DNA from: Colletotrichum lupini
Taxonomy: Eukaryota > Ascomycota > Sordariomycetes > Glomerellales > Glomerellaceae
Direction of reading: 5' to 3'
Length of the DNA: 64,000 bases
Assembly (NCBI RefSeq): GCF_023278565.1
Contig: NC_064680.1
Span: 2,418,001-2,482,000 of the forward strand
The notes beneath the pieces were generated by a model, which had not been told where the DNA came from, did not search any database, and saw only the letters and a program-made list of their open reading frames with translations. This document shows, piece by piece, positions 31,851-42,411 of this stretch (position 1 is its first letter; every line of letters begins with the position of its first letter). Position numbers and translations under genes: made by a program.

Positions 31851-34300
31851 GTGGTCCAAGCTAGTAGAACCATGACCTAGATAGGAAATTCGATACTAAG
31901 CCAACTGCTTGCAGCATGTCAAGGGGGACGCCGTCACCATGAGTACCTACACATCAAGAGAGAACTTGTCTTATATGACACCGCCATTACTACGTGAGAC
32001 TGGGCTAAGCTGACAAGTCAGCCAGCCACAGCGATGATTACCTTACGCAGACACATATTCAGAGCTGAGCCATGAACAGCGCGCCATAATCGCAAGCCAG
32101 TGGAAGCCATGGGTGCAAGCCCTGTCGCGTCTGATGCGAAATTTGCATGGACAAGCTTACGGTTGGCGGCCGACAAAGTTAAGATGGAGAGAGGCCGGCA
32201 CTCTGGCGATCACGAGGTTTCCTCGCCACTCCATTGGGTTCTGCTTTCCAGGTGTCGTCTGCTGTCTCCCCCGCTCAAAGTTCCGATGAAGCTGCCTTAC
32301 GCAACAAAAGATGTGTGGGGCAGAATTGGAAGCATTCCACAACCAAGAGATCTGCCAAATGCCACGGCAGTATCGATGTGGGTGTGCGGAGTAGTGATTG
32401 TAGGTTTGCAGGTTTTTGCTTGAACTAAACTTTGGGCCACTTGAGACTAATAGGACAGAAGCAGCGTGTGAAGACGCTCCCGATGCTGAGATATAGGCTT
32501 CCTCTGGGTCTTTAATCAGTCTAATATTGTGGAAAGTCAAGTCTCGCTGACGAGGCTTAGACGGACCCGAAAAGAATTATTTGCGACGAAAAGCTCCGCC
32601 AAAAAGCGGCAACCCGTTCGGAGATGTAGCGTCATGCATCCTTCGGGAGTGACATGCAGCCGAACGGGACCCGCTCGACGATACGGTTTTTGACGGAGAT
32701 AATATGATGCAGATTCTCAGCAACTCCAGAATGCAGCTGTGCTTTTTTCTCGCCTTCTGCACCGAGCAGATTGAGGTCCAAGCCTTGAGGGTCGTTGAAG
32801 AAGAAGAATGGAACCAGTGAGATTGCGGATGGCAGTGAATGGGGCGAAGGAGAAGATTTTGGCGTGAATGCATGAAGCGGAGGCAGGGAAGGGCGGGATG
32901 ACCGCAGGGATGGGAGGTTTGGAAAGGTGATTGGCTGCGATGAAAAGGACCCCTGTTCCTGAGACGGTAGGGGACGGGCTTGTAAGGCGGCTGTTGGGTC
33001 TGTGTAGTCGAGGCGGTCAGTCGAGGTCAGATGAGCCCATGGCCGGAGGGGTTTGCGGCCATAGGGCAAGCGGTATTACAAGGAGGCTGATGGCAAGTTC
33101 AAAGTGCGCAGGCCGTCGCGGAGTGGAAGAGTGTGTGTTTGCGAAGGACAGCCGAAGAAGCGCGCCGTTGGCTCGGGTTTCTCCTGTGTCAGGTCCGGCA
33201 GGTCTTGGTCGAGGCCTGAATCTGACCTTTGGTGGCCTCAATCCCTGCAGGATGTGGTGATGCAGCGAGGGGTTTTTGTGAGAGGGGAGGTGATGAAGCC
33301 TGTGCACCTCAGGAAGCAGATGAGCAACCTTTTGTCAGTCGGTCTAGTGTAGAGCATGGGAGGCACCCGTGATGTCCGGGTTCGCCATTTCGGTCCGTCA
33401 TGTTGCGGTTTCCCGGGTTGAGCGACGAGTTGGCTCGATGCGGATGTCATAGGCCAAGGATTGTCGCTCCAGCGTGTGATGGAAAATGACTCGGGTTGCC
33501 CCTGTCCGACAGCTGCTGGTTTTTGACAGACCCAGAGAGGCAGAGGGGCCGATTTGCCTTGTTTTAACTGCTCAAATCCAAAGTCCGCCATCTCTACCGG
33601 TAGTGTAGGTAGAGAAAGCGACGGTATGAAACTTGAGAGACGCAAGACCGGTTGCGAGAAAACGAGGCGCCCACCATCCCAACGGCGGAATCGAGGTTGA
33701 CGATCGCGTGTTCCAGGCCCTGCACGACCAATAGACTCTTGAAAAGTGTAGAACGAATCAGTGACCATTGTTGTGTTGTAGTAGTCGCGTAGTGTACTAG
33801 GTATTGCAGTGTACTACGTAGTAGTAGTCTGCTCCGGCATGTTCAGTCCGAAGAAGGAAATATACCTTTGCTTACCCGTGGTTGGATGGAGGTACCTCGA
33901 GCGAAGCGGCGGGAGGAAAGATACCTTAGGGGTCCAAGTACCGGGCACAGCAGTGACAGACCTGAGAGAATGGAAGTGCGGGGCTATTTTATCTCAAGGC
34001 TCAAAGTCCGCGATTTGGCCCGACATATTGACATTTAGGATTTGGGACGGGGGCCTTGCAAGACTGCCCGTGAACCTCCAGAATCCAACGTCTGAGGGTA
34101 TCCCTAATGTGATCTCAAGAAAGTCAATCATAGGAAGCTGCCAGCTATACAAGGTACGTGCGTGCAGACAGTTCCTTCGCTGAGCTACCATTTCGGGCCA
34201 TGTACGTGAGAATAAGGCAAGGTGCATTGCGGTAGGCACGGTGAGAAGGCGCTACGGACCATGAGGCGTAGCATATGAAGCAGGCACCAAAATCTTAGCA
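31851..34300. other. Gene-poor spacer
   Basis: No gene is supported. GC returns to normal near 32100. Several open frames of 80-176 codons exist on the minus strand between 32157 and 33768, but they overlap in different frames, lack recognisable domains and have Ser/Pro/Arg-rich chance-like composition. An AGGTACCT palindrome is at 33890-33897. Confidence 0.45.
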
Positions 34301-35390
34301 CGGTCCAGTAATATCAAGAGATGGGAACTCTCGACTCGAGATACCTACCTAAAGGTACCATGGAAGGTGCTGGTCATTTATCAGATAGGTTGTTTTTCTT
34401 GAAGGATGGGAAGGGGATGATGATAGGTGGTGCCTCCTGTTTTATTTTTGTCAGCCAAGGCATTCCCCGTTCACCACAGTCCAGTCCTCTAGTCCCAATC
34501 CCAGCTCTCCAGTGCCAGTCTTAGTTTTTGTTTCCGTTTTTTTTTCCCCTTCCCTCCTTTGACACTCCAACCGCAGTCGCCGCAGTCGCCGCTGCACACA
34601 CCTCACACACCTTACCTAGCAGACGTACCCGGGGAAAGGGCACCATCTCAGTCACTATTTATTATTTACCTCAAGGTTGGGGTACTCTGTCAGTACTTCG
34701 TCTTCGTACCTTCTTTTGAAGGAGCCCGCGCCTGAATCCCCGTCCCACGTCCACGTCCCACTCGAAAGGCCCCACGATCAAATATCCACACCCTGCACCT
34801 GGATTCCCCATTACACCTCACCAACGCTCACGCAACACACCCTCGCCTCGCCTGCCTCGCCCTCCCACCCTACCCGCCTCTCGCCGCTGAGTTCCGACTT
34901 CTTCCCGTTCACACTCTCCCATATTCACGACTTCTTCCCTTTTTCGACTGCCCTTCGTTGGAAAAGAAATTTGGCCTCAACATCCTTCACGCCAATACGA
35001 CAACAACAACAATAACCTACGTTCAAGCGCAGACCGCTTCACCGTTCGAAGTCCCTTCTTCAGACGACACAGCGACAGCCCGGCCCCTAGCTCCTTCCCG
35101 AACCCCCCTCTTTCTCTGGCCGTGACGTACGATTCAAGAAACCGGTCGACGGCAAATTTTACGACTTCCCCTCCATCGGCCTTGACGAAGACGCCTCGAC
35201 TTCTTCCACGGCCGCATATCAGTTCCCACCTTTCACAGGCAATTTGTGAGCGGACCAACAGCACAGTACAGAGGCGGCGTTACCAACGCTTGTCTTATCT
35301 GTTGCGAGCTGCTACGAATATACCACCCGATTGCACACCTATTGCGCCAAACTCAGCTGCAAATTCCACTCTTCTCAGCCGATCCCGAAA
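34301..35390 (+). promoter_or_regulatory. Promoter and long CT-rich leader of the 339-residue protein gene
   Basis: From about 34500 to 35390 the plus strand is C/T-rich with long pyrimidine tracts and few G, as in the other leaders of this window. No coding frame is convincing. AGGTACC occurs at 34353-34359. Leader introns are possible but none is certain. Confidence 0.45.
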
Positions 35391-36410
35391 ATGAAGGGCC
35401 GTCCCATTGACCAGCTCGTTTATGAGCACATGTTTCCCAAGCCTCGCGCGAGCGACCCTCAAAATTTCCATGCTCTCTTGCAGCGCAGCCTGATTTTGGA
35501 GGTTCGTCAAGAGGTTCACTCCTTCTACGGCCATCTCGATACTCAAGAAGCCAAGTACCCGGGCTTGGATTACTGCAACCCCATCCACCGTATTCGTCTG
35601 AGTCGTTGGACCTGGCACCGCCGCTTGTTCCGAGCGTTTGATAACCTCCATCTGACCCCTAACGAGATTGCGGGTTTGACCAAATGGGAGGGCACAAGAT
35701 GGGCTAAGGAGCGCTACGAGAAGGAACAAGGCATCTCCATTAGAGATACTGCCGGCGATGGATTCCCTGACTGGATCGAGCCGGAAGATCGTCCAGCGGC
35801 CCCGGTTCGAAACCCTCGATCAAGGTCTGTGGATACAGATGATGCCACCGACCCTGGAGACGAGGACATGGACGGTGAAGAGAGTGACGAGGAACTCGAG
35901 AGCGTCGGTGTTGCTCTGAACCAGCGATTGAGAGAGAGGGCAGCACGACGAGAGGCTGGAGACATGTCTACGGTCTTGGACGAGGAATGGGAGCAGTGGC
36001 TAAAGAACGTTATTGAGAGTGGCGAGCTGCCATATCTCTCCAACGACGACATCTCACCATCGAGAGCTGATCCGGCAGCCGTTGCAGTTGTGCCGCAAGC
36101 ACTCTTCCCCCCTCGCATGCTGAGCGCTGCTCGCGCTGGTCAGTGGCAAGACATACCCGACTTCCTCCACGACATTATTCGCCGTACGCTTGAGAACCAG
36201 AACTCGAGCAGTGGCGAGGAAACTGCAGCACCTCCTCGCTTGCCCTCTATTTCAAGTCGCAATGCGGCACGGGAACGCAGAGGCACTGACGAACATCACA
36301 TTGGCGGAATCTCAAACTGGAGACGTACATATTCAGATTTGCGGCTCCCTGTCGGCGACAGCGCAGCTAGCCCGAATTTGCAGAGGATGGCACAGGCACC
36401 CGGGGCCTAG
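35391..36410 (+). CDS. Conserved-looking fungal protein of unknown function
   Basis: A single exon gives 339 residues from the ATG at 35391 (MKGRPIDQLVYEHMFPKPR); the frame is open 20 codons further upstream without start-like context. Residues 1-125 look like a compact domain rich in His, Arg and aromatic residues (HALLQRSLILEVRQEVHSFYG, CNPIHRIRLSRWTWHRRLFRAF, NEIAGLTKWEGTRWAKERYEKE). An acidic linker follows at about 165-190. A short helical piece (EEWEQWLKNVIESGELPYLS) and a second one (WQDIPDFLHDIIRRTLENQ) come after it. I do not know its function. The frame continues past the TAG stop at 36408-36410 for another 99 open codons, so the annotated end may not be the true end (see findings). 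Codon use is GC3-biased like its neighbours. Confidence 0.75.
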   Translation: MKGRPIDQLVYEHMFPKPRASDPQNFHALLQRSLILEVRQEVHSFYGHLDTQEAKYPGLDYCNPIHRIRLSRWTWHRRLFRAFDNLHLTPNEIAGLTKWEGTRWAKERYEKEQGISIRDTAGDGFPDWIEPEDRPAAPVRNPRSRSVDTDDATDPGDEDMDGEESDEELESVGVALNQRLRERAARREAGDMSTVLDEEWEQWLKNVIESGELPYLSNDDISPSRADPAAVAVVPQALFPPRMLSAARAGQWQDIPDFLHDIIRRTLENQNSSSGEETAAPPRLPSISSRNAARERRGTDEHHIGGISNWRRTYSDLRLPVGDSAASPNLQRMAQAPGA

Positions 36411-36787
36411 GAAGTTCCGGCGCCTGACGTTCCCTCTCGTGGGCCTGAAACATTCGTTGACCAAATGAATGTGATAAGCGGGGAAGAGCTATCTCGAACT
36501 GTGCATGAGATTATGTTGCCCACCAGACGTCAACCAACAATAGATCGACCGATCATAAACCTGCTGACCGGCGAGTTTGATGTCGACGCTTACCATGCTT
36601 TATGGGCCAGCCCTTACCCTTCAACTTTCGTATACTCCGACCCAAGCACTTGGAGCCAGATATGGAACTGGGCCCCGTTGTCGACCGGAGAAGACCCGAG
36701 ACTTCCGTGATCACGGCAGCGGGTATACCGCTGGATTTCTTCGAACGCCTCGACCCGCATCTCCAGTCGAAGAGGCGATTTCTTTAG
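36411..36787 (+). pseudogene. Open, protein-like extension after the stop; possible lost or skipped 3' coding part
   Basis: In the same frame as the preceding gene, codons 36411-36707 are open and read like protein (VPAPDVPSRGPETFVDQM, INLLTGEFDVDAYHALWASP), ending at 36708-36710. A second protein-like stretch lies in another frame up to 36787 (ETSVITAAGIPLDFFERL). Two alternating frames suggest either an unrecognised intron/exon arrangement or a decayed C-terminal region after a nonsense change. I cannot decide between these, or exclude chance. Confidence 0.35.
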
Positions 36788-37536
36788 TCTGATTCAAAAT
36801 TTTCAATACTAGAGTTCCTTGAGTTTTTGGGCAAAGGGAGGATCGCCCCAACAAGGCGACTACCCACTACACATCACTCGGTTATTCCCCCATACGGCGT
36901 TGGAAGGATTGCTCTTATGCTTCTGTGGGATTGCAAGGGATTGGATGAGCGAGCACAAGAAATTATGAGGAAACGAGAACTCTCTGCATTTTGAGGCCCG
37001 CTTCCAGGGAGGCCGTTTGTATCTAACTAAGAGACCTTAGTTATAAAAGTGCTAATTTTGGTGACAACCCTGCTCGATTACCTACCTACGTGTACAACAT
37101 GCCATGTCAGTAAAAGTCTCATGCTCGTGGAGATGATTCAGATGCGATTGAGGGATGCGGCTTTTTGGTAAAACATTTCAATTCAGTCGTTGGCTTGACA
37201 TAGCAGCCTCGCGGCCTTTCCCGAACGCCACGACCCGACCTGACTAGAAGCACACTGCTGGTAATCTTCCGGAAAGCTCTATCTGATAGTCCCTTATCGA
37301 GTAGAGAAAAGTACAGTCGCCACCCAACGCCAACTCCTTGAAGCTTCAAACCCGCCCCAATCCGATATTTTTCTTTTCGTTGCACTTACTTCGTGACCAA
37401 CCAAGCCCTACGACACACGACGCACCCTATGCGACCGCCGCCTCAACCCCCCCGAAGGATTTTCGGTAGCCTTTGGGGTTTCTTGCTGCGGCGTCACATG
37501 CCTTGGATCGCCCTTCCCGGGTCTCATCGAGCCCTT
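36788..37536. other. Convergent 3' spacer before GCN5
   Basis: No gene is seen. It should hold the 3' ends of the upstream plus-strand gene and of GCN5 on the minus strand. Confidence 0.5.
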
Positions 37537-38894
37537 CTACGGCTCGAGGTGAGACCACTCGGGTATGGCCTTGATCTGCTGCCACATGTACTTCTCCAGC
37601 TTGTTGGCGCTCTTCGCATACGGCGTAGACTCGTTATTGTACTTGCGACAGTTGTCGAAGACGAGCTTGGCATCCCTGATAAAGTCCTCCGGCGTTGCGT
37701 ACTGATCTGCTTCGAGTTTGGTCTCCATCGTACTAAGATCCATGGGTTCCTTGATAACTTCGTAGTAATCGGCGACGTCGTCCTTGTTGACGGGCACGAG
37801 GAAGGGCCAGGCAGACTGGTGGTTCTGCAGGTCGTTGAGGAGGTGGAGAAGCTGGTTGTAGTTGGGACCGTGGCGGGGCTGGCGGGCGAGCTCGTCCATA
37901 TCGGGCGACCAGCCTGATGCGCGAATGGCGCTGATGGTGAGCGGGTCGATTGGCTTGGCGCCAGACTTCCATTCTTTTGGCGGAGCGTGGACGATGTGCG
38001 ATTTCGAATAGGCGCGGATTTTGGCCTGGACGCACTCCTTTTGCTTCAAGAGCATGCGGCCCATTTCGAGATATCGGATGCGGGGCAGCATTGAACACTG
38101 CATGATCGTACCGCCTTCATAATCCTTGATGTAACCCATCCATACGCTCTTATCCAGCGTGATCTCTTTGGTGAAACCTTGCTTTTTGAAGTATCCGATG
38201 GCATAGTTGTCAGCATACGTGAGGAAGTGCATCACGTCGCTGGTCGCCTTGACATAGTCCTTCAAGTGGGACATGAGATGCGCGCCGTATCCCTTAACCT
38301 GCTGATCAGAACTAATGGCGCAGAAGACGATTTCGGCGAACTGGCGACCTTTGAAGGGGCGGTAGGTGATGCCGCCGACGACCTCGAGGGGCTTCTTGAC
38401 GATCGCGATGGACAAGTGGGTCCGGTCGTAGACGAGTCGCGCGATGTAGTCTTTCGGCATCTTGGGGAGCTGCTTTTGGAAGATGCATTTGAGGCCGGTG
38501 AGGATGATGAGGGATTCGCGCTCGTTGTCGTTGTTGACTACCCGGAACTCGATCTCGCCGGTGCGCTCTTCGATGACGGCGGGCTGTCGCAAATCATGGT
38601 CAGCTTCGGCGGGTCTAGGTGGAGGACGCGCATGGAGAGCGCGTAGCGGGCATCAACTGTACGATGGTCGCGACGCAGTTTGAGGAGTAGAGCTCACCTT
38701 TTCGGGGAAGGGGATGGGCTTCATTGCCGGCTTCTTTTCTGGTTCGGCCGACTCATTGTGCTTGACCCGTTTATTCGCGATCGGGGAGGACGGCTCCTCC
38801 TCAGCCTTGCGCTTCGTGGCTGTGACGCGATATTAGCACATGCCTAAGGCCATATGTTGAATCAGCGACCATGCGACTTACTCTCTTCCTTCAT
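37537..38894 (-). CDS. GCN5: Gcn5 histone acetyltransferase (SAGA/ADA catalytic subunit)
   Basis: Gcn5 acetylates histone H3 (and H2B) N-terminal lysines from acetyl-CoA within SAGA and ADA. Minus-strand exons are 38894-38882 (13 nt), 38819-38698 and 38583-37537, giving 393 residues with introns of 62 and 114 nt. The N-terminus is a short Lys/Glu-rich tail with a KRVK basic motif. The GNAT domain follows, with catalytic Glu129 in [10 protein letters not shown] and the acetyl-CoA loop QQVKGYG (139-145). The bromodomain is at about 285-390: [30 protein letters not shown], and the acetyl-lysine-binding Asn in KYNNE. The tiny first exon is inferred from splice consensus (A|GTAAGT) and frame, and is the least certain part. 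It diverges from OST5 over 406 bp. Confidence 0.95.
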
Positions 38895-39300
38895 TTTGAC
38901 CTCGATCGCGAGCCTTCGCAGGCCTATTTCGATGAACCTTGTCGATGGATGATGTCGAGGTGGTTCCTGGATGGTTGATGACATGCCGCGCTAGGCTCTG
39001 CCGTTTCTCCGTTGCCGGATGGCGCCAAGTGGGTCGATGCACAAGGGGAAAGTGGGATTGAGCTAAGCTCTTTCTGGTTCAGGCCACAATTCACGGTGGG
39101 ACCCTTTGGAGCTCAGAACACGTTTGGGGGAAGCTACAACCCGCGCTTCATGATCTCCCATTGACAGCACTCTCCGGATACATCTGGACATTCACGACTC
39201 TGTGCAAGCCTTGTTCAACGGTCCGGACCACCTTCTGCGACATCGACGCAAACGACTCAGACACGAAAGAACAATCAATTGTCTTCTCCCCGATCAGCAG
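38895..39300. promoter_or_regulatory. Divergent GCN5/OST5 promoter
   Basis: A 406-bp spacer between divergent start codons with no gene in it. It includes both leaders. Confidence 0.5.
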
Positions 39301-39652
39301 ATGGACTCCTCGTTGCTTGAGGTCTGGCAAGCTGCTGCTAGCACGCCGTTCCAACCCGCCGTCGCCAAGGATTCCCAATTCTTCATTGCGTTCCTTCTTC
39401 TCCTCATTGGTGTTGCCATCACTGGTTTCTTCGCTCTGAGTAAGCTTTGTTCGAGCACCTTCGTTCGAAATTCATCGCCTAATATCGCAATGCAGACCGT
39501 TCCTTCATCAACATCACAGCGCTTGGCGTGCCTGCCTCAGCTGCAATTGCGTAAGCCAGACGGCCTTCATTTCCCAGTCGAGGTCCTCTACTAATATCGT
39601 ACTTAGATTCGGCACGGTATACATGTTCTGCGCGGTCGGAGTCTACGTCTAA
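39301..39652 (+). CDS. OST5: Ost5, small subunit of oligosaccharyltransferase
   Basis: Ost5 (TMEM258 family) is a two-helix ER membrane subunit of the oligosaccharyltransferase that N-glycosylates nascent proteins; it packs with Ost1. Exons are 39301-39439, 39496-39550 and 39607-39652, giving only 79 residues; both introns are 56 nt with GTAAGC donors and AG acceptors. Helix 1 is FFIAFLLLLIGVAITGFFAL (residues 27-46). Helix 2 spans about 53-79 and ends in AVGVYV, matching the WVGIYV end of the human protein. The first 25 residues are the cytosolic or lumenal head ending in FQPAVAKDS, compare the NPAVFPHL region of relatives. RAD1 starts 131 bp after the stop on the same strand. The three short exons make this gene easy to miss in frame-based scans. 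Confidence 0.88.
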
Positions 39653-39783
39653 GATACCCCAAGAAGCTTTTCGAGTCGGCGGCGACCTTGTACTTTAGAA
39701 AACAACCAAGAACTTCCATTTCACCAATCTCTCCATATCAGGTGACTTTCCAAATACACAGTTCTGCAGCGCCAGTAGAAGTC

Positions 39784-40805
39784 ATGTCGGCAGCTCTTCC
39801 CCAACCCAGTGCGGTACCGCAGCCGCTGTTCCGCGCTGTGGCCAGCTCGACGAGACCGCTCTACCAGTTGCTGAGGACCATCAGCTTCTCCAACAAGGTC
39901 CATGTTCAACTTCAGGAAGATGGCATCAGGTTTGCTGCCGATCTGTCTAGGGTTATGCAAGGCAAGTTTGGCGACCGGTATTTGTAGTGGACAGGATGAC
40001 TGACCATCGTCTAGGTACTGCCTTCCTCGACAAGAAACTATTTACGTCCTACTCTCTGAATCTTGCGGAGGACGAGCCATTGCCCAACTTCCAAATCACA
40101 CTCCCAGCACTTCTCGAGACGCTTCAGATTTTCGGCGCCGTGGACATTGCGACGCGCACGCAAAAGGCCGAGCAGGACCCGTACCGCAGTAATCTCCGCA
40201 ATTACCGACCAGATGCTTTTAGTAACCAGACTCTGGGAATTGGCGGGACTTGTAGCCTGGTATATACCGAAGAGGGCGGCCAATTCAACATTATCATCGA
40301 GGAAAGCGGGGTCAAGACTACCGCTAGCCTCACAACCTATCTGCCGGAAATCCCAGAGGAGATACCCTTTGACCGGGAAAACCTGTCTTTCAAAATCATT
40401 ATGCAGGCACGCTACCTTCTTGACGCCTTGGCCGAGCTTGCACCCACCGGCCCCAGCCGCCTAACCATATCAGCCTCGAAGAATCAACCCTACCTTTCCC
40501 TTTCCGGTGCTGGCGACCTGGGGTCGTCCAGCGTGGACTTCGCCAAAGGCCGCGAGCTACTGGAGACCTTTTCGATCCAGGATCGATGGACCCAGACCTA
40601 CAAATTCGATCTCATCAAGTCTTCGAGCGAGGCGATGCGGATTGCTAGCAAAATTAGCTTCCGCGGCGATGCCCAAGGCGTTCTGAGCTTGCAGTTCATG
40701 GTTGAGGTGGAGGGCGGCGGAGTCAGCTTTCTGGACTTCCGATTTGTGCCATTCATCACGCACGAGGACGATGAGGATGAAGAGGGACAAGATGAGGATG
40801 AGTGA
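39784..40805 (+). CDS. Rad1, subunit of the 9-1-1 DNA-damage checkpoint clamp
   Basis: Rad1 (Rad17 in budding yeast) forms the PCNA-like Rad9-Hus1-Rad1 ring that is loaded at damaged DNA and activates Mec1/ATR signalling. Exons are 39784-39961 and 40015-40805, giving 322 residues. The fold is recognisable by FRAVASSTRPLYQLLRTISF, KVHVQLQEDGIRFAADLSRVMQG, AFLDKKLFTSYSL, FKIIMQARYLLDALAEL, LTISASKNQPYLSLSGAGDLG, and a C-terminal SLQFMVEVE...FLDFRFVP strand pair. The tail is acidic. The 53-nt intron begins GCAAGT and ends GTCTAG, with CTGAC as a likely branch site. Using the nearest GT instead would shift the frame. The name follows the fission-yeast/human convention, so I leave the symbol blank. 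Confidence 0.94.
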
Positions 40806-42045
40806 TTCAAGGCAACATTGGGCCCTGCCCCACCTGCCCTAGCACATAGATGAATGATAATGGAATTTTCCCAGGGTTACCGGTATCGCAACGGGTTCGA
40901 GTTTTTCGTTGCTATCTCTGGCTTTTCGCATACCTTCCGCTTGCGTCAACTCTGACAATAGGCCGTGCTGCATTCCCGAAGCTAGGCCGAACAATGTGTA
41001 GCGCTAGCCTTTCCTTGAAGAATTTGGCTCCCAGTCCGCATATACCTACGCCATGTGCGCCTCCCTTGAGAATGACAGCTCGGCTGTTGACCCACGGTCT
41101 TCACGCCGGTCTGCTGCCAACAGCATCGATCGCGGGAGCCTTGTGGCTTTTGCCTGTGGTAGAGGCAGCAGGTGGCCTGTCCTGCGGGATGTGATGGCTC
41201 TTGAGAGAACATGACGCGCTTGGTGTCTAGTGAACGTCCATTCCTCTCGTAGCATTCCAGCCATCGGCCAAGCCACCGTGGAGCCGGACAGCGAGAACCG
41301 GCAAGCCTGTTCTCAGCAGGCCGGGGCTTACACAATGGGCCGGCCGAGGCAGGAATGTGGCCGTGAGGAATTTGTTCGCAAACAGCAAGGGCGTTGACGG
41401 GGCGTTGCGACGGACTTGTTGATGTCTCAGTCGGGCTGAGGTATGCGCAGAGGCTGCGCGGACTGCGCGGGGGCATGCGTGGGCATGTTGGCTGGAATCT
41501 TTGTCGTTCCTGATCCCATCATGGGCATTGTCAGTCAGCGTGTGTGTGTGTGTTGACAGTGGCCACATTTTTTGCCCATGTCGCCCTCCCCGCTCTCTCT
41601 CTTCCCATCCGGTAGATATATCTCTCGTCCGCTTGCGGAAGCATCCTGCTCCGCCTCTGCCTTTTGCGGACGTACCATCGTGAACCGGTCCTGAACTAAA
41701 TATCCTATCCTTCGACTTGTGGTGGTTGTAGCTCCATCTTATTTTTCCCTACTGCGCTTTTCTCAACTTTCCTTTGAACGCCTCTCGAAAACTCCACCAC
41801 CCTTTCGGCTTCGATCTACCCTCTCCATCTGACAATTCGATCCTCCCGCGTGGCTGCTCTTTTGTTCGCCATCACCAATCTCAGACTCATCTCTTTGCTC
41901 TCGTGTCTTTAAAACATCGTGGTCCAACCCGCCCATCCATCCCGATTTCCGTTCTCAGCAGCACAACGCTCTCAACGCCTTTTCCAACAATCAAAAAAAC
42001 TCAAACAATAGTCCTTGTTGACTACATTCTCCCAGACTCCCTTCA
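40806..42045. promoter_or_regulatory. Spacer and CT-rich leader before the Ser-rich protein gene
   Basis: No gene is supported. The RAD1 3' end lies at the left. From about 41700 the plus strand is pyrimidine-rich and should be the leader of the next gene. A short (GT)n run is near 41540-41552. Confidence 0.5.
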
Positions 42046-42411
42046 ATGAACACCCCTGGATCCTTCGGAATCGTCGATTACTCATTCCCAATGTGGTCCA
42101 AGAAGCACGTCGGCTCCTGGCTCGATGCCTTCAAGCCCGGTCGCCGCTCCTCCACCTCTTCTTCCTCTACTGCCTCTTCATCGGCTCCGTCTTCGCCTCG
42201 GTCTGCCACCTTCTCCCTGTCCTCGCGCTTGGGCTCCAACAGCCGGAGCGGCTCCTTGGCCTCTTTGACGTCGATGGGCACCATGGAGGAGCAAGAGTCC
42301 CTCATGGGTGACCAGCCGAAGCAGGCCGCTTACGTGCCCCGCCACGCGGCCAAGTCGTTCATGAAGACGACTACCTCCAAGGAGATCCGCAAGCAAAGCG
42401 AGATTATGTGA
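42046..42411 (+). CDS. Small Ser-rich protein of unknown function
   Basis: One exon encodes 121 residues. I do not recognise it. The N-terminus (FGIVDYSFPMWSKKHVGSWLDAFKPG) and C-terminus (YVPRHAAKSFMKTTTSKEIRKQSEIM) look constrained. They flank a Ser/Thr-rich middle, residues 34-78, in which almost half the residues are Ser. The ATG follows a long CT-rich leader, as in the surrounding real genes, and Ser codons are GC3-biased (TCC, TCT), which favours coding. No signal peptide or membrane segment is seen. The Ser/Thr tract may be a phosphorylation target. The alternative that it is a leader frame of a longer spliced transcript cannot be excluded. Confidence 0.6.
   Translation: MNTPGSFGIVDYSFPMWSKKHVGSWLDAFKPGRRSSTSSSSTASSSAPSSPRSATFSLSSRLGSNSRSGSLASLTSMGTMEEQESLMGDQPKQAAYVPRHAAKSFMKTTTSKEIRKQSEIM

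Noticed and set aside
32157..33768. Several minus-strand frames of 80-176 codons in the gene-poor spacer
   Set aside because: They overlap in different frames, carry no recognisable motif and cannot be joined by convincing introns.
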